From NCBI RefSeq assembly GCF_009831115.1, contig NZ_WUUK01000001.1, positions 434,001 to 498,000 of the forward strand: DNA of 64,000 nucleotides, written 5' to 3'. The stretch comes from Salinicoccus hispanicus (lineage in GTDB: Bacteria > Bacillota > Bacilli > Staphylococcales > Salinicoccaceae). A program made the position numbers and the translations under genes. Below the pieces are notes generated by a model. It searched no databases. It was given only the letters and a program-made list of their open reading frames with translations, and was not told the DNA's origin. Positions 33,998 to 41,455 of the stretch are shown piece after piece (the stretch's first letter is position 1; every line of letters begins with the position of its first letter).

Positions 33998-34035
33998 AAG
34001 CGGGATGACAGTAATGTAACTGTCATCCCGCTTTA
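33998..34035. terminator. Bidirectional terminator
   Basis: Perfect 15-base arms AAGCGGGATGACAGT and ACTGTCATCCCGCTT, between the ABC permease gene and the convergent module B membrane gene. Confidence 0.9.
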
Positions 34036-34039
34036 TGTT

Positions 34040-34417
34040 TCAGTAGAGCTTTGAATATATGACCATTGATATAAAAAGAGTCGATATCACCAGAGCTGAA
34101 AATATTTGAAAAAGTTCGAATGAAGGGAGTGCGACAATATCAAATTGAGTCACAGTCATGAAAATCATCAGATATATAAATATCGCAAAGAGTGCTGCCA
34201 TAGTGGCCTTTTGCCTGATCAATCTCATGCGTTCATCTTTCTTGCTGAATTGTGGATATAGATATGCCATGCAGAAACTTAAGATCATCATTGAAATTGA
34301 AACATAGAACAACGTAGACGGTCTGGAATCTGCTAAAAATGATACGAATATATGAAGGAGCGTCATGATTAGAAAAAATATACCAATAATGAAGTATGCT
34401 GTCCTCGAAGATTTCAT
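34040..34417 (-). CDS. Four-span membrane protein partner of XRE repressor (module B)
   Basis: A 125-residue protein with four hydrophobic spans (about residues 7-28, 37-54, 71-91 and 101-121) and a charged loop, SKKDERMRLIRQKA, after span two. The DERxxxIxxKA pattern recalls DUF2178-like membrane partners of small XRE regulators. A TGGAGG site precedes the ATG. It is downstream of the module B repressor and has the same layout as module A at 27049, although sequence similarity is low. Confidence 0.65.
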   Translation of the reverse strand: MKSSRTAYFIIGIFFLIMTLLHIFVSFLADSRPSTLFYVSISMMILSFCMAYLYPQFSKKDERMRLIRQKATMAALFAIFIYLMIFMTVTQFDIVALPSFELFQIFSALVISTLFISMVIYSKLY

Positions 34418-34440
34418 CAGTAATACCTCCAGAATTATGC

Positions 34441-34647
34441 TTACTTGTAGTCATTTTTCTCAAGTATAAAAACAGTCTCGACTGACTTTCCAAAAAGTTC
34501 TGCCATAATCATCGCCAGGGGCAGAGAGGGGTTATATCTTCCTTTTTCTATGGATATGATGGTCTGCCTCGAAACACCCAACTTCTCAGCAAGATGATCT
34601 TGTGAATACCCCGATTGTTTTCTTAGCTCGGCTACACGATTTTTCAA
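34441..34647 (-). CDS. XRE-family repressor (module B)
   Basis: A 68-residue Cro/CI-type regulator of the YozG-like group. The helix-turn-helix is DHLAEKLGVSRQTIISIEKGRYNPSL (about residues 17-42). The TTG at 34647 is chosen because AGAGGTGG is well spaced from it and abuts the alternative ATG at 34653; relatives begin with MKNRVAELRK-like sequence. It faces two operators identical in type to those of module A and should control itself and the membrane partner. Confidence 0.83.
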   Translation of the reverse strand: MKNRVAELRKQSGYSQDHLAEKLGVSRQTIISIEKGRYNPSLPLAMIMAELFGKSVETVFILEKNDYK

Positions 34648-34669
34648 ATGCATCCACCTCTTTGAAATC

Positions 34670-34709
34670 ATATTAAAGTAAAGCAAGCTTTACGTCAAGT
34701 ATACTTTAC
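34670..34709 (-). promoter_or_regulatory. Promoter with two abutting XRE operators (module B)
   Basis: On the minus strand TTGACG (34698-34693), a 17-base spacer and TAATAT (34675-34670). Operator GTAAAGCTTGCTTTAC (34693-34678) fills the spacer; a second with one mismatch, GTAAAGTATACTTGAC (34709-34694), abuts it and overlaps the -35. Both match the GTAAAG-N4-CTTTAC motif of module A. Confidence 0.8.
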
Positions 34710-34779
34710 AAAATGGAGTTTCAAAATTATGTAAGTAGGGAATCCATTAGTAATTGACCAGCGAAGGGAGGACTCTGAA

Positions 34780-34986
34780 TTGAAAAACCTTAGTATGTTT
34801 GAAAAAATAAACATTACGATCGGGTGGGTATTTATCATCGTCGGAGTTATACTTATACTGTTGAATATGGATGCAGGATTTAATCTGAGTCAGCAACTGG
34901 GACCATTGGCTTTCATCATTCTTGGTATATCTCTGCTTTTTATACCGAACATCATGAAGAATAGTCAAATTGGAAAAAGGAAATAG
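34780..34986 (+). CDS. Small two-span membrane protein
   Basis: A 68-residue protein with two hydrophobic spans (about residues 12-29 and 41-57) and a basic tail (NSQIGKRK). The start is TTG after AAGGGAGG. No family recognised. It lies 18 bases before a cytidine-deaminase-like gene and probably shares its transcript. Confidence 0.5.
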   Translation: MKNLSMFEKINITIGWVFIIVGVILILLNMDAGFNLSQQLGPLAFIILGISLLFIPNIMKNSQIGKRK

Positions 34987-35004
34987 TCCAGGAGGGAAAT
35001 TAAA

Positions 35005-35406
35005 GTGAATATCGAAAACCATTTATATCAGTCAGCAGTCAACTTGGTTAAAAAGAGGTATCCTTCCGGGTGGGGTGGTGCCGCAGCAATGTTCACTGAG
35101 AGCGGGGAAGTTCTGACAAGCGTCGCACCGGATGTACTCGTTGCTTCAACTGAATTATGTATAGAAACAGGCGCTATCATTGAAGCACATAAACTCGATA
35201 CGAAAGTCACGCATACAATTTGTGTTGTCAGAGAAGACGAAGCATCTGAGTTTACGATTCTGACACCTTGCGGGGTATGCCAGGAGAGACTTTTCTATTG
35301 GGGTGAAAATGTAAAAGCAGCTGTAACCAACCCAAGTAATGAATTGATCTATAAAACATTAGGAGAACTACAGCCGCATCATTGGTATAAAGCATATGAG
35401 GGATGA
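35005..35406 (+). CDS. Cytidine/blasticidin deaminase-like protein
   Basis: A 133-residue zinc-dependent deaminase-fold protein. The zinc site is CIE in TELCIETGAI (where family members usually have C-A-E or H-A-E, with Glu as proton shuttle) and PCGVC in TPCGVCQERL. The length matches cytidine and blasticidin-S deaminases. An AGGAGGG site precedes the GTG-like region and ATG start. A separate canonical cdd exists at 55365, so this one probably has another substrate. Confidence 0.75.
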   Translation: MNIENHLYQSAVNLVKKRYPSGWGGAAAMFTESGEVLTSVAPDVLVASTELCIETGAIIEAHKLDTKVTHTICVVREDEASEFTILTPCGVCQERLFYWGENVKAAVTNPSNELIYKTLGELQPHHWYKAYEG

Positions 35407-35464
35407 CCTAGCTTTTCTGTGAGCGAAATAGACCACTAAAATATGAAATAAAACCGAAACATCA

Positions 35465-36028
35465 TCAATCTGTATTTTGGTTCCATGATATGATCTCAGC
35501 ATTATCAATCGGTACTTCTCCATGGCTCAAAATATGAGGGACGAAGTGAAACATGCCAAATCTATTCCCTTTTTTGCTCTCCATTATAAAGTAATTCTTC
35601 GTATCTTCAGGCAGTTGACTTAATTCTCTGTAGTCATCAAGTTTAAGTATATCTATATTGGAATGTGAAATTGCTGTAGCAGGTCCTTCATAGTACTCTT
35701 TCTTATAGTGGTATATAGCATTTCTATTTCCCTTAAGGTTCATGATAGGAATCTTGAAGAACTTCAATTCAGCAGGTACGTTAACACCTAATTCATCCAC
35801 AATACGAAATACATGATTAGGATGTAGTGGAGTGAAATGAACAGTGTCATTCCATAAACAGTCTAGCTTAGGTATTGTACGGTCCATCAATAACTTGCGA
35901 TCAGCAGAATCTTCGTATTTACTTGCGTATTTCTCGTATAGTCGTTTATCTATGCTTTTTAAGTGATTGAGGGAAACCAGACTCTTTCCGTTCATCTCTT
36001 TAGGCATAATATGATATACATATTGCAA
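35465..36028 (-). CDS. Hypothetical conserved protein
   Basis: A 187-residue soluble protein with blocks IMPKEMNGKSLVSLNHL near the start and LDCLWNDTVHFTPLHPNHVF in the middle. These resemble Bacillus group-specific proteins of unknown function known to me only as unnamed. The TTG at 36028 is chosen because GGAGGT lies about nine bases upstream; an ATG 15 bases earlier precedes that site. No catalytic motif is evident. Separated from the minus-strand pair upstream by a short gap. Confidence 0.5.
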   Translation of the reverse strand: MQYVYHIMPKEMNGKSLVSLNHLKSIDKRLYEKYASKYEDSADRKLLMDRTIPKLDCLWNDTVHFTPLHPNHVFRIVDELGVNVPAELKFFKIPIMNLKGNRNAIYHYKKEYYEGPATAISHSNIDILKLDDYRELSQLPEDTKNYFIMESKKGNRFGMFHFVPHILSHGEVPIDNAEIISWNQNTD

Positions 36029-36063
36029 AAATAAAACCTCCATGTCCTATGGTTGCGTCTATT

Positions 36064-36459
36064 CTATCTCCACTCCGCTTTATCTATCACTTCAATTTTA
36101 TAATGTTGAATAATTAACCCGAGCAGTACTAATAAAATTGTGATAGTAGTATAAGGCCATGTATGATTAAAAACAATATTCGAAAATAATACACTTAAAA
36201 CTATGAATGAAAAAAGAATGCCCATTACCATATGGCTCATGATAGAGCTTTTGATCATGACCGTATCGCCATCATCGATTGTAATCTTATTACTTGAAGT
36301 ACCATATTGTGTCGCTTGCATTTCCATGTCATTGTTGGGTATTTCAATTTCCGTTTCTTCATGACTTTTTAATGTCCCTATTTTTTTACCGTTCAATTTT
36401 AAAGTTATAGGGAGTAGTCCGCCCATCCAACTGGTTCTTCTCAAAATTTTGACAGTCAA
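36064..36459 (-). CDS. Hypothetical membrane protein, paralogue of 31556-31957
   Basis: A 131-residue protein with a beta-rich N-terminal half and two membrane spans near residues 76-112. The alternative starts are GTG 36468 and TTG 36459. TTG is preferred because MTVKILRRTSWMGGLLP then aligns with MSITIKRSTNFIGIALP of the paralogue at 31556 and AAAGGG is properly spaced. It begins 15 bases after the methyltransferase stop, so the two are co-transcribed. Confidence 0.6.
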   Translation of the reverse strand: MTVKILRRTSWMGGLLPITLKLNGKKIGTLKSHEETEIEIPNNDMEMQATQYGTSSNKITIDDGDTVMIKSSIMSHMVMGILFSFIVLSVLFSNIVFNHTWPYTTITILLVLLGLIIQHYKIEVIDKAEWR

Positions 36460-36473
36460 CTCAAGCACCCTTT

Positions 36474-37103
36474 CTATAAATTTTTGATAATATACAGACC
36501 ACCACAGTGGGATACTTGATGATAACCATAGTTGCTGATGGAAGAGAGCTCCGGTTCTATATCATCATTTATAAAATAGAATTCATCATCATCCCAGTTG
36601 TCAGCATTGTCAAGACGACACGCGTCATGATCTTGTTTGTTCTCGAAAGAAATATCACCAATCAGTATTTTTCCGTCATCCTTTAGCCGGGAGAGCAGCG
36701 TCTTCAGAAGAGATAACTTCTCTTCATCAGTAAAGTGGTGCAGGGTGTATGTGCTGACAATGGAATCATACTTCTTATTACTGATTCCAGCTGGTAGACC
36801 TTCAGCAATATTCCATTCGATCAGGTTGGCGTCTTTCATTTTTGGTTGTGCGATGGAAAGCATCTCTTCAGAAAAATCAATGCCATCAATCTTATGATCG
36901 TTATCATACAATCTGCTTGCCAGCACACCGGTACCAATTCCGATATCAAGAACCTCAGCACGGTCTTTCTTCATCACTTCTCCAAATATCATGTTCAGTA
37001 TCTTCCTATATCCTGCGAACGGGTATGTATTATTATCTTCACTGATCTGTACCGTTCTATCGTAGCCATTCGCCCATAAGTCGAAGCCTTCGTTACTCAG
37101 CAT
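36474..37103 (-). CDS. Class I SAM-dependent methyltransferase (YrrT-like)
   Basis: A 209-residue methyltransferase. Motif I is VLDIGIGTGVLASRL (residues 50-64), followed by DGIDFSEEMLSIA, and YDSIVSTYTLHHF plus LKDDGKILIGDISF complete the core. The N-terminus FDLWANGYDRTV is typical of the YrrT group, which may act in methionine/cysteine recycling. An AGGAGG site precedes the ATG. Substrate not certain. Confidence 0.8.
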   Translation of the reverse strand: MLSNEGFDLWANGYDRTVQISEDNNTYPFAGYRKILNMIFGEVMKKDRAEVLDIGIGTGVLASRLYDNDHKIDGIDFSEEMLSIAQPKMKDANLIEWNIAEGLPAGISNKKYDSIVSTYTLHHFTDEEKLSLLKTLLSRLKDDGKILIGDISFENKQDHDACRLDNADNWDDDEFYFINDDIEPELSSISNYGYHQVSHCGGLYIIKNL

Positions 37104-37246
37104 TAATGATCCTCCTGTATATCAAGCATTTGTTGTTTTAAATAAAACTGCTTACATAATCTTACCATTCCACTTGAGTATTTCAATAAAGTTATTGGAA
37201 TATTATGATAGAATAAAATTACATTAAATGACAAGAGGAGATTCGG

Positions 37247-38011
37247 ATGGGTAGTAAAATGATTAGATCAAAGGAAGAGAATTTACAAGACAGGGCCGAG
37301 GTATTTATCGTAGGCACTTATCATTTCACCAACAATGGCGATATGGTGGACAACAGTGGCGCTATTGACGTGAGAAGTGATCACGAGCAAATAAAAGACC
37401 TGGTCGAGGCTCTTGCTCGCTACAATCCTTCAGCGCTTGCGGTAGAAGTGACTAAAGATAGAAACAGAGCATTAAATGATGATTATCATGCATACATAAA
37501 AGATGAAATTGCTTTGAATGACACTGAAGTCTACCAGGTGATGTTCAGACTCGGAGAGAAACTTCAACATGAAAGGATTCATGCAGTGGATTGGATGAAG
37601 TCCGTTGGCAATAGGGGGATGGGTGAAGTCGCAGAATTGGCAAAAGAGCATCAGAAAGATAAGTTTGATAAAGTGATTGAAATCTTCAATAATGATCCCA
37701 TTAATGCAGATAATAGTATTCTGGATAATCTGGCACTTATAAATGATGAAAATTTTGTCAGCCAAGTGCATAGCGGTTACATGAAGCTTGGACAGATAGG
37801 GGTAGACGAAGACTACGTTGGTATAGACTGGCTACGTTGGTGGTACCAGCGCAATCTGATCATCTACAAAAATGTGATGGACATCGTTCATTCTGGAAAC
37901 AAAAAAGTGATGCTTCTTATTGGAGCATCACATGTACACCTGCTCAAACAGTTTATCGAAGAATCTGGAGAAGCGAATGTAATTACTTTTAATGACATAT
38001 ACAAATACTAG
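37247..38011 (+). CDS. DUF5694/TraB-like protein
   Basis: A 254-residue soluble protein. Near the start is FIVGTYHFTNNG (residues 20-31) and near the end is MLLIGASHVHLLKQFI; the pair GTxHF ... GxSHvhlL is the mark of the TraB/EreA-like fold, in which conserved His and Glu residues sit at the active site. Members hydrolyse unknown substrates or act as peptidase-like enzymes. An AGAGGAG site precedes the ATG. Monocistronic; no substrate can be assigned. Confidence 0.6.
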   Translation: MGSKMIRSKEENLQDRAEVFIVGTYHFTNNGDMVDNSGAIDVRSDHEQIKDLVEALARYNPSALAVEVTKDRNRALNDDYHAYIKDEIALNDTEVYQVMFRLGEKLQHERIHAVDWMKSVGNRGMGEVAELAKEHQKDKFDKVIEIFNNDPINADNSILDNLALINDENFVSQVHSGYMKLGQIGVDEDYVGIDWLRWWYQRNLIIYKNVMDIVHSGNKKVMLLIGASHVHLLKQFIEESGEANVITFNDIYKY

Positions 38012-38187
38012 CTACAAAGTCAGTATATGATTTTTCTCAATCAAAACTCCAATAGTCTTGTATTACGATTCATTTTATCCAGTGTATATAAAAGCGTAAG
38101 TATTTTAAATATTTAGATAATATTGATATAAATTTGGTAATTAAATGATACTATGTATTTATAAGGCTAAACAGGGGGGATATAATT

Positions 38188-39255
38188 ATGAAAGACTTTG
38201 CACAGAAATTAGATTTGTTGTCTAAAAGAGTTGAAAAGTTGAAGGAGAACGTAAGCACTGAAGAAGCAACTAAAACAGCGCTTATATTACCTTTTTTTCA
38301 GACGTTGGGATATGACGTCTTCAATCCTTTGGAATTTACACCGGAATTTATCGCTGACGTAGGCATAAAAAAAGGAGAAAAAGTGGATTATGCTATTATA
38401 GATAATGAAGCACCAACCATACTTATTGAATGCAAGTCTGTTAATGAAATGCTGACCAATCATGACTCTCAGTTGTTTAGATATTATGGGACAAGCACTT
38501 CAAAGTTTGGCATCTTAACTAATGGCATAGAGTACAGATTTTTCACTGATCTGGAAAAGCCGAATAGAATGGATGCAAAACCATTTCTTATATTCGATAT
38601 TCTGGATTTAAGAGAGCACCAGGTAAAAGAAATATTTAAATTTACAAAAGAAAACTATAATGTTGATAATATATCCAGTTCAGCCTATGAATTGAAGTAT
38701 GTAAATCTGATTAAAAGTTTTTTCAATACGCAACTAGAAAATCCTTCTGAAGAGTTTGTGAAATTCATATTGAATGGTGTTTATGACGGAGTAAAAACTA
38801 AAACAGTATTAGATAGATTCACGCCTACAGTAAAGAATACCCTGAATATGATTATTAACGAAAAAGTTACTGACAAGCTCAATGCTGCATTAAACAGTAG
38901 TGGAGGAACAGATGTAAAAATTAAAGAAGAAATCATAGAAAAAGAAGAACTGGTTGAAAAGAAAGAAGACCTTATTGTTACGACACCGGAAGAACTCGAA
39001 AGTTACGCTATGGTCAAGGTAGCGTCTACAGATGTTATTGAGGCAAAGAGAATCTTCTATAGAGATAATAGAAGTTACTTCAATATACTCGTTGATGATA
39101 ACATTCGTAAATGGGTAGCACGGATCTATTTCTCTAGATCAAAGAATGTGTTCACGCTTAACGATGAGGAAAAGACGACAATAGAGTTTGAAAATCCAAT
39201 TGATCTTCTGCAATATAGGGATAAAATCAATGAGGTGGTTTCAAAGTTTATATAA
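38188..39255 (+). CDS. Solitary PD-(D/E)XK nuclease-like protein (HsdR N-terminal type)
   Basis: A 355-residue protein whose N-terminal 150 residues match the HSDR_N_2 domain found in type I restriction subunits and free-standing homologues. The likely catalytic core is D67 in KVDYAIIDNE with IECKS (E and K) about 13 residues later, and Q in SQLFRYYG. A predicted helical middle with EEIIEKEELVEKKED precedes a C-terminal domain of about 90 residues (VKVASTDVIEAKRIFYRDN). No hsdM, hsdS or helicase is nearby. Its role, defence or housekeeping, is open. GGGGGGA precedes the ATG. Confidence 0.7.
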   Translation: MKDFAQKLDLLSKRVEKLKENVSTEEATKTALILPFFQTLGYDVFNPLEFTPEFIADVGIKKGEKVDYAIIDNEAPTILIECKSVNEMLTNHDSQLFRYYGTSTSKFGILTNGIEYRFFTDLEKPNRMDAKPFLIFDILDLREHQVKEIFKFTKENYNVDNISSSAYELKYVNLIKSFFNTQLENPSEEFVKFILNGVYDGVKTKTVLDRFTPTVKNTLNMIINEKVTDKLNAALNSSGGTDVKIKEEIIEKEELVEKKEDLIVTTPEELESYAMVKVASTDVIEAKRIFYRDNRSYFNILVDDNIRKWVARIYFSRSKNVFTLNDEEKTTIEFENPIDLLQYRDKINEVVSKFI

Positions 39256-39288
39256 CAGTCTTATTTGTTACTAAAAACAATTAATTTT

Positions 39289-39328
39289 AAACCCCCTTCT
39301 ATCCACTGACTTGGACAAAGGGGGTTAA
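39289..39328 (+). terminator. Terminator after the nuclease-like gene
   Basis: AAACCCCCTT pairs with AAGGGGGTT, with an inner TCCA/TGGA match; followed by AAATAT, so the poly-T run is lacking on this strand but present as TTTAAA on the other. Confidence 0.6.
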
Positions 39329-39347
39329 ATATATTTAAAATACTTTA

Positions 39348-39560
39348 CTATGTCAGTCCCGCGTTCCACATGGAAAAATGGGGTGTTAACGCAATCAGCA
39401 TGAGGCATATCACTATGACAATGATGAAAGAAATGACTGTGATTGTTCTCTTTTCTATCTGGACTTTAATCAAGCTTAAAGCTACAAATAAATTCATGCT
39501 AAGTGGTGGTGTAACAAAACCAATGACCAAGACAAAAATGATTATGATGTCGAAATAGAG
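39348..39560 (-). pseudogene. Displaced 3' remnant of a dctM-like gene
   Basis: The reading frame encodes the C-terminal end of a TRAP large permease: IGFVTPPLSMNLFVAL, VQIEKRTITVISFI and VICLMLIAL...SMWNAGLT. Each block matches the intact dctM at 41456 (IGFVTPPLGVNLFVAS, VQIEKTTVAVIPFI, VICLMLIAF...SMWMAGLTQ) at about 70 percent identity by eye. Upstream, the match fades near 39560 within a small hairpin (AGAGCAGA/TCTGCTCT), so about 365 residues are missing. No start codon or ribosome site supports translation. It is a leftover of duplication or of an insertion at the dctM 3' end. Confidence 0.8.
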
Positions 39561-39752
39561 CAGATTTCTCTGCTCTAATAGTCTAACTTTATGGTCACTA
39601 CATAGCCTTTGGATATTTTAGAATCGTAGTTACTTCCAATCAGAAGCATTTAGTAAAACCACTATTCACATATGCAAAATTATGACAATTTAATTTGTTC
39701 TATATCAACTTTGTTTTCTTTCTATATACTTGAAACAAAGGAGGATATACAT

Positions 39753-40202
39753 ATGAAAAAGAAGTCTTTTAGTTTGCTGATACTTGTAGTAATGATACTC
39801 GGTGCTTGTTCAAATAACAGCAATGAGTTGGAGGGAGAAGTTTTCAGGGTTTTTACATGGAGTCCTGATATCTCTCCCGAAGACGTATCATCGGATAATT
39901 TAAGCCCTTCTTCTGGTTTGGAATTTGATTTCAAATCATCAGATGAAGTTGAGGTAAGATCAGGGGGAGAGACATTTGAAGGAAATTATTCTTTTGAGAA
40001 TAATACATTGAGTGTAGATTTGAAAGATGAGAACAATGAAGAGTCATTGGCATTAGATTTCAGTGATTTTGCACAACACGAACAAAATGAAAAGTTATAC
40101 ACTGGCACCATTTCCAAGTTGGATATTAAAACTGATGGGCATCATGGAGTAGGAAATAATTTTTCTCTAAACGAAAACTTAGGATTTTATAAAAATGATT
40201 AA
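39753..40202 (+). CDS. Small lipoprotein, unknown function
   Basis: A 149-residue lipoprotein with signal MKKKSFSLLILVVMILGAC and lipobox LGAC. The mature protein is acidic and low in hydrophobics. The GNYSFENNTLSVDLKDE block resembles that of the lipoprotein at 29378, so the two are probably distant paralogues. The ATG at 39753 follows AAGGAGG; the longer frame to 39672 is unsupported. It stands between the dctM remnant and phzF. Confidence 0.6.
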   Translation: MKKKSFSLLILVVMILGACSNNSNELEGEVFRVFTWSPDISPEDVSSDNLSPSSGLEFDFKSSDEVEVRSGGETFEGNYSFENNTLSVDLKDENNEESLALDFSDFAQHEQNEKLYTGTISKLDIKTDGHHGVGNNFSLNENLGFYKND

Positions 40203-40410
40203 AGTTATCAAATACGGAATATATACGAATAACAATCAAAAAAACGAACCCTTACCGTAAGGGGTTGTCAGAACGTAGCCAAACTATTTTTGTAGAATTG
40301 AGATGCAAAAAGTGGTTTGGTTTTTACTTTATAGTAGATTTATCCCACAACGTTTATACTTGGTGTTTTCTATGCTAGGATTCACTATAAATGAAAAAGG
40401 AGGGTGTTTT

Positions 40411-41268
40411 ATGAAAATACCCGTTTATGTTGCAAGTGCATTCAGCAAGAATCATAAAGGTGGAAACAAAGCAGGAGTGGTATTTGATGAGAATGGATTG
40501 ACCACCACTCAAAAAATGGCAATAGCGAAACAACTTGGCTATGCGGAAACCGCATTTATGTCAGAATCTGAAATTGCGGATTATAAAATTGAATATTTTA
40601 CACCAAAGGAAGAAGTCGATTTATGTGGTCATGCCACAATCGGCTCTTTCGCAATACTGATGCATTTAAATAAGCTTTTCAGGAATCGCTATACGATTGA
40701 AACGAACAGTGGTGTTCTTACCATTACCATAAAAGGTGACGTTATATTCATGGAACAAAACAGACCGATGTTCTATGATGTTGTCCCTCCAAACGAGCTC
40801 ATCGATTGTTTTGACATTAAAACTTTAGACAGGGAGTACCCAACTCAAATTGTCTCTACGGGTTTAAAAGATATTTTAATTCCTATAAAAAGCGAAGTGC
40901 AATTACATGCACTGCAACCTGATTTTGAAAAAATTAAAGAAATCAGCAAGCATTTTAATGTTGTCGGGATGCATCTATATACTTTTGATGATGATCGAAT
41001 GATATGCAGAAATTTTGCTCCACTATATGACATCAATGAAGAAGCAGCGACCGGAACTTCAAACGGTGCATTAGCCTGCTATCTTTATGAACAGCATGAC
41101 TTGGAAAGAGAAGTGTATGTATTTGAACAAGGTTATTCTTTGCATTCACCTTCCGAAATACTAGTCAGATTAGCGACCAATAGCAGAAATGAAATAGAAA
41201 AGGTTTATGTTGGGGGAAAAGGCTATTACTGTGAAACCAAGGATCTGAGTGTAGAAAATATTGAGTGA
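40411..41268 (+). CDS. PhzF-family isomerase
   Basis: A 285-residue protein with the diaminopimelate-epimerase fold. The catalytic Glu is E46 in GYAETAFM. DLCGHATIGSF and the late AATGTSNGALACYL are the conserved turns of PhzF proteins. The ATG at 40411 follows AAGGAGG. The substrate of most PhzF homologues outside phenazine clusters is unknown, and no phenazine genes are here. Monocistronic with a terminator 111 bases downstream. Confidence 0.83.
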   Translation: MKIPVYVASAFSKNHKGGNKAGVVFDENGLTTTQKMAIAKQLGYAETAFMSESEIADYKIEYFTPKEEVDLCGHATIGSFAILMHLNKLFRNRYTIETNSGVLTITIKGDVIFMEQNRPMFYDVVPPNELIDCFDIKTLDREYPTQIVSTGLKDILIPIKSEVQLHALQPDFEKIKEISKHFNVVGMHLYTFDDDRMICRNFAPLYDINEEAATGTSNGALACYLYEQHDLEREVYVFEQGYSLHSPSEILVRLATNSRNEIEKVYVGGKGYYCETKDLSVENIE

Positions 41269-41378
41269 AAGTAAAAAAGACGAATATAAATTTAATGATC
41301 GTTTATAGAAACTATAAACATGAGCTCCAGTACATATACACCCGTTTTTATCATTAAGAAGGGGTATCCACGTTAAAT

Positions 41379-41426
41379 AAAAATGACTCCCTTCACTCAA
41401 ATAGTAGATGAAGGGAGTCATTTTTA
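41379..41426. terminator. Bidirectional terminator
   Basis: Perfect 17-base arms AAAAATGACTCCCTTCA and TGAAGGGAGTCATTTTT, between phzF and the convergent TRAP operon. Confidence 0.9.
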
Positions 41427-41455
41427 TGTGGTGTCTAAACGTTTCTATTATTGCG

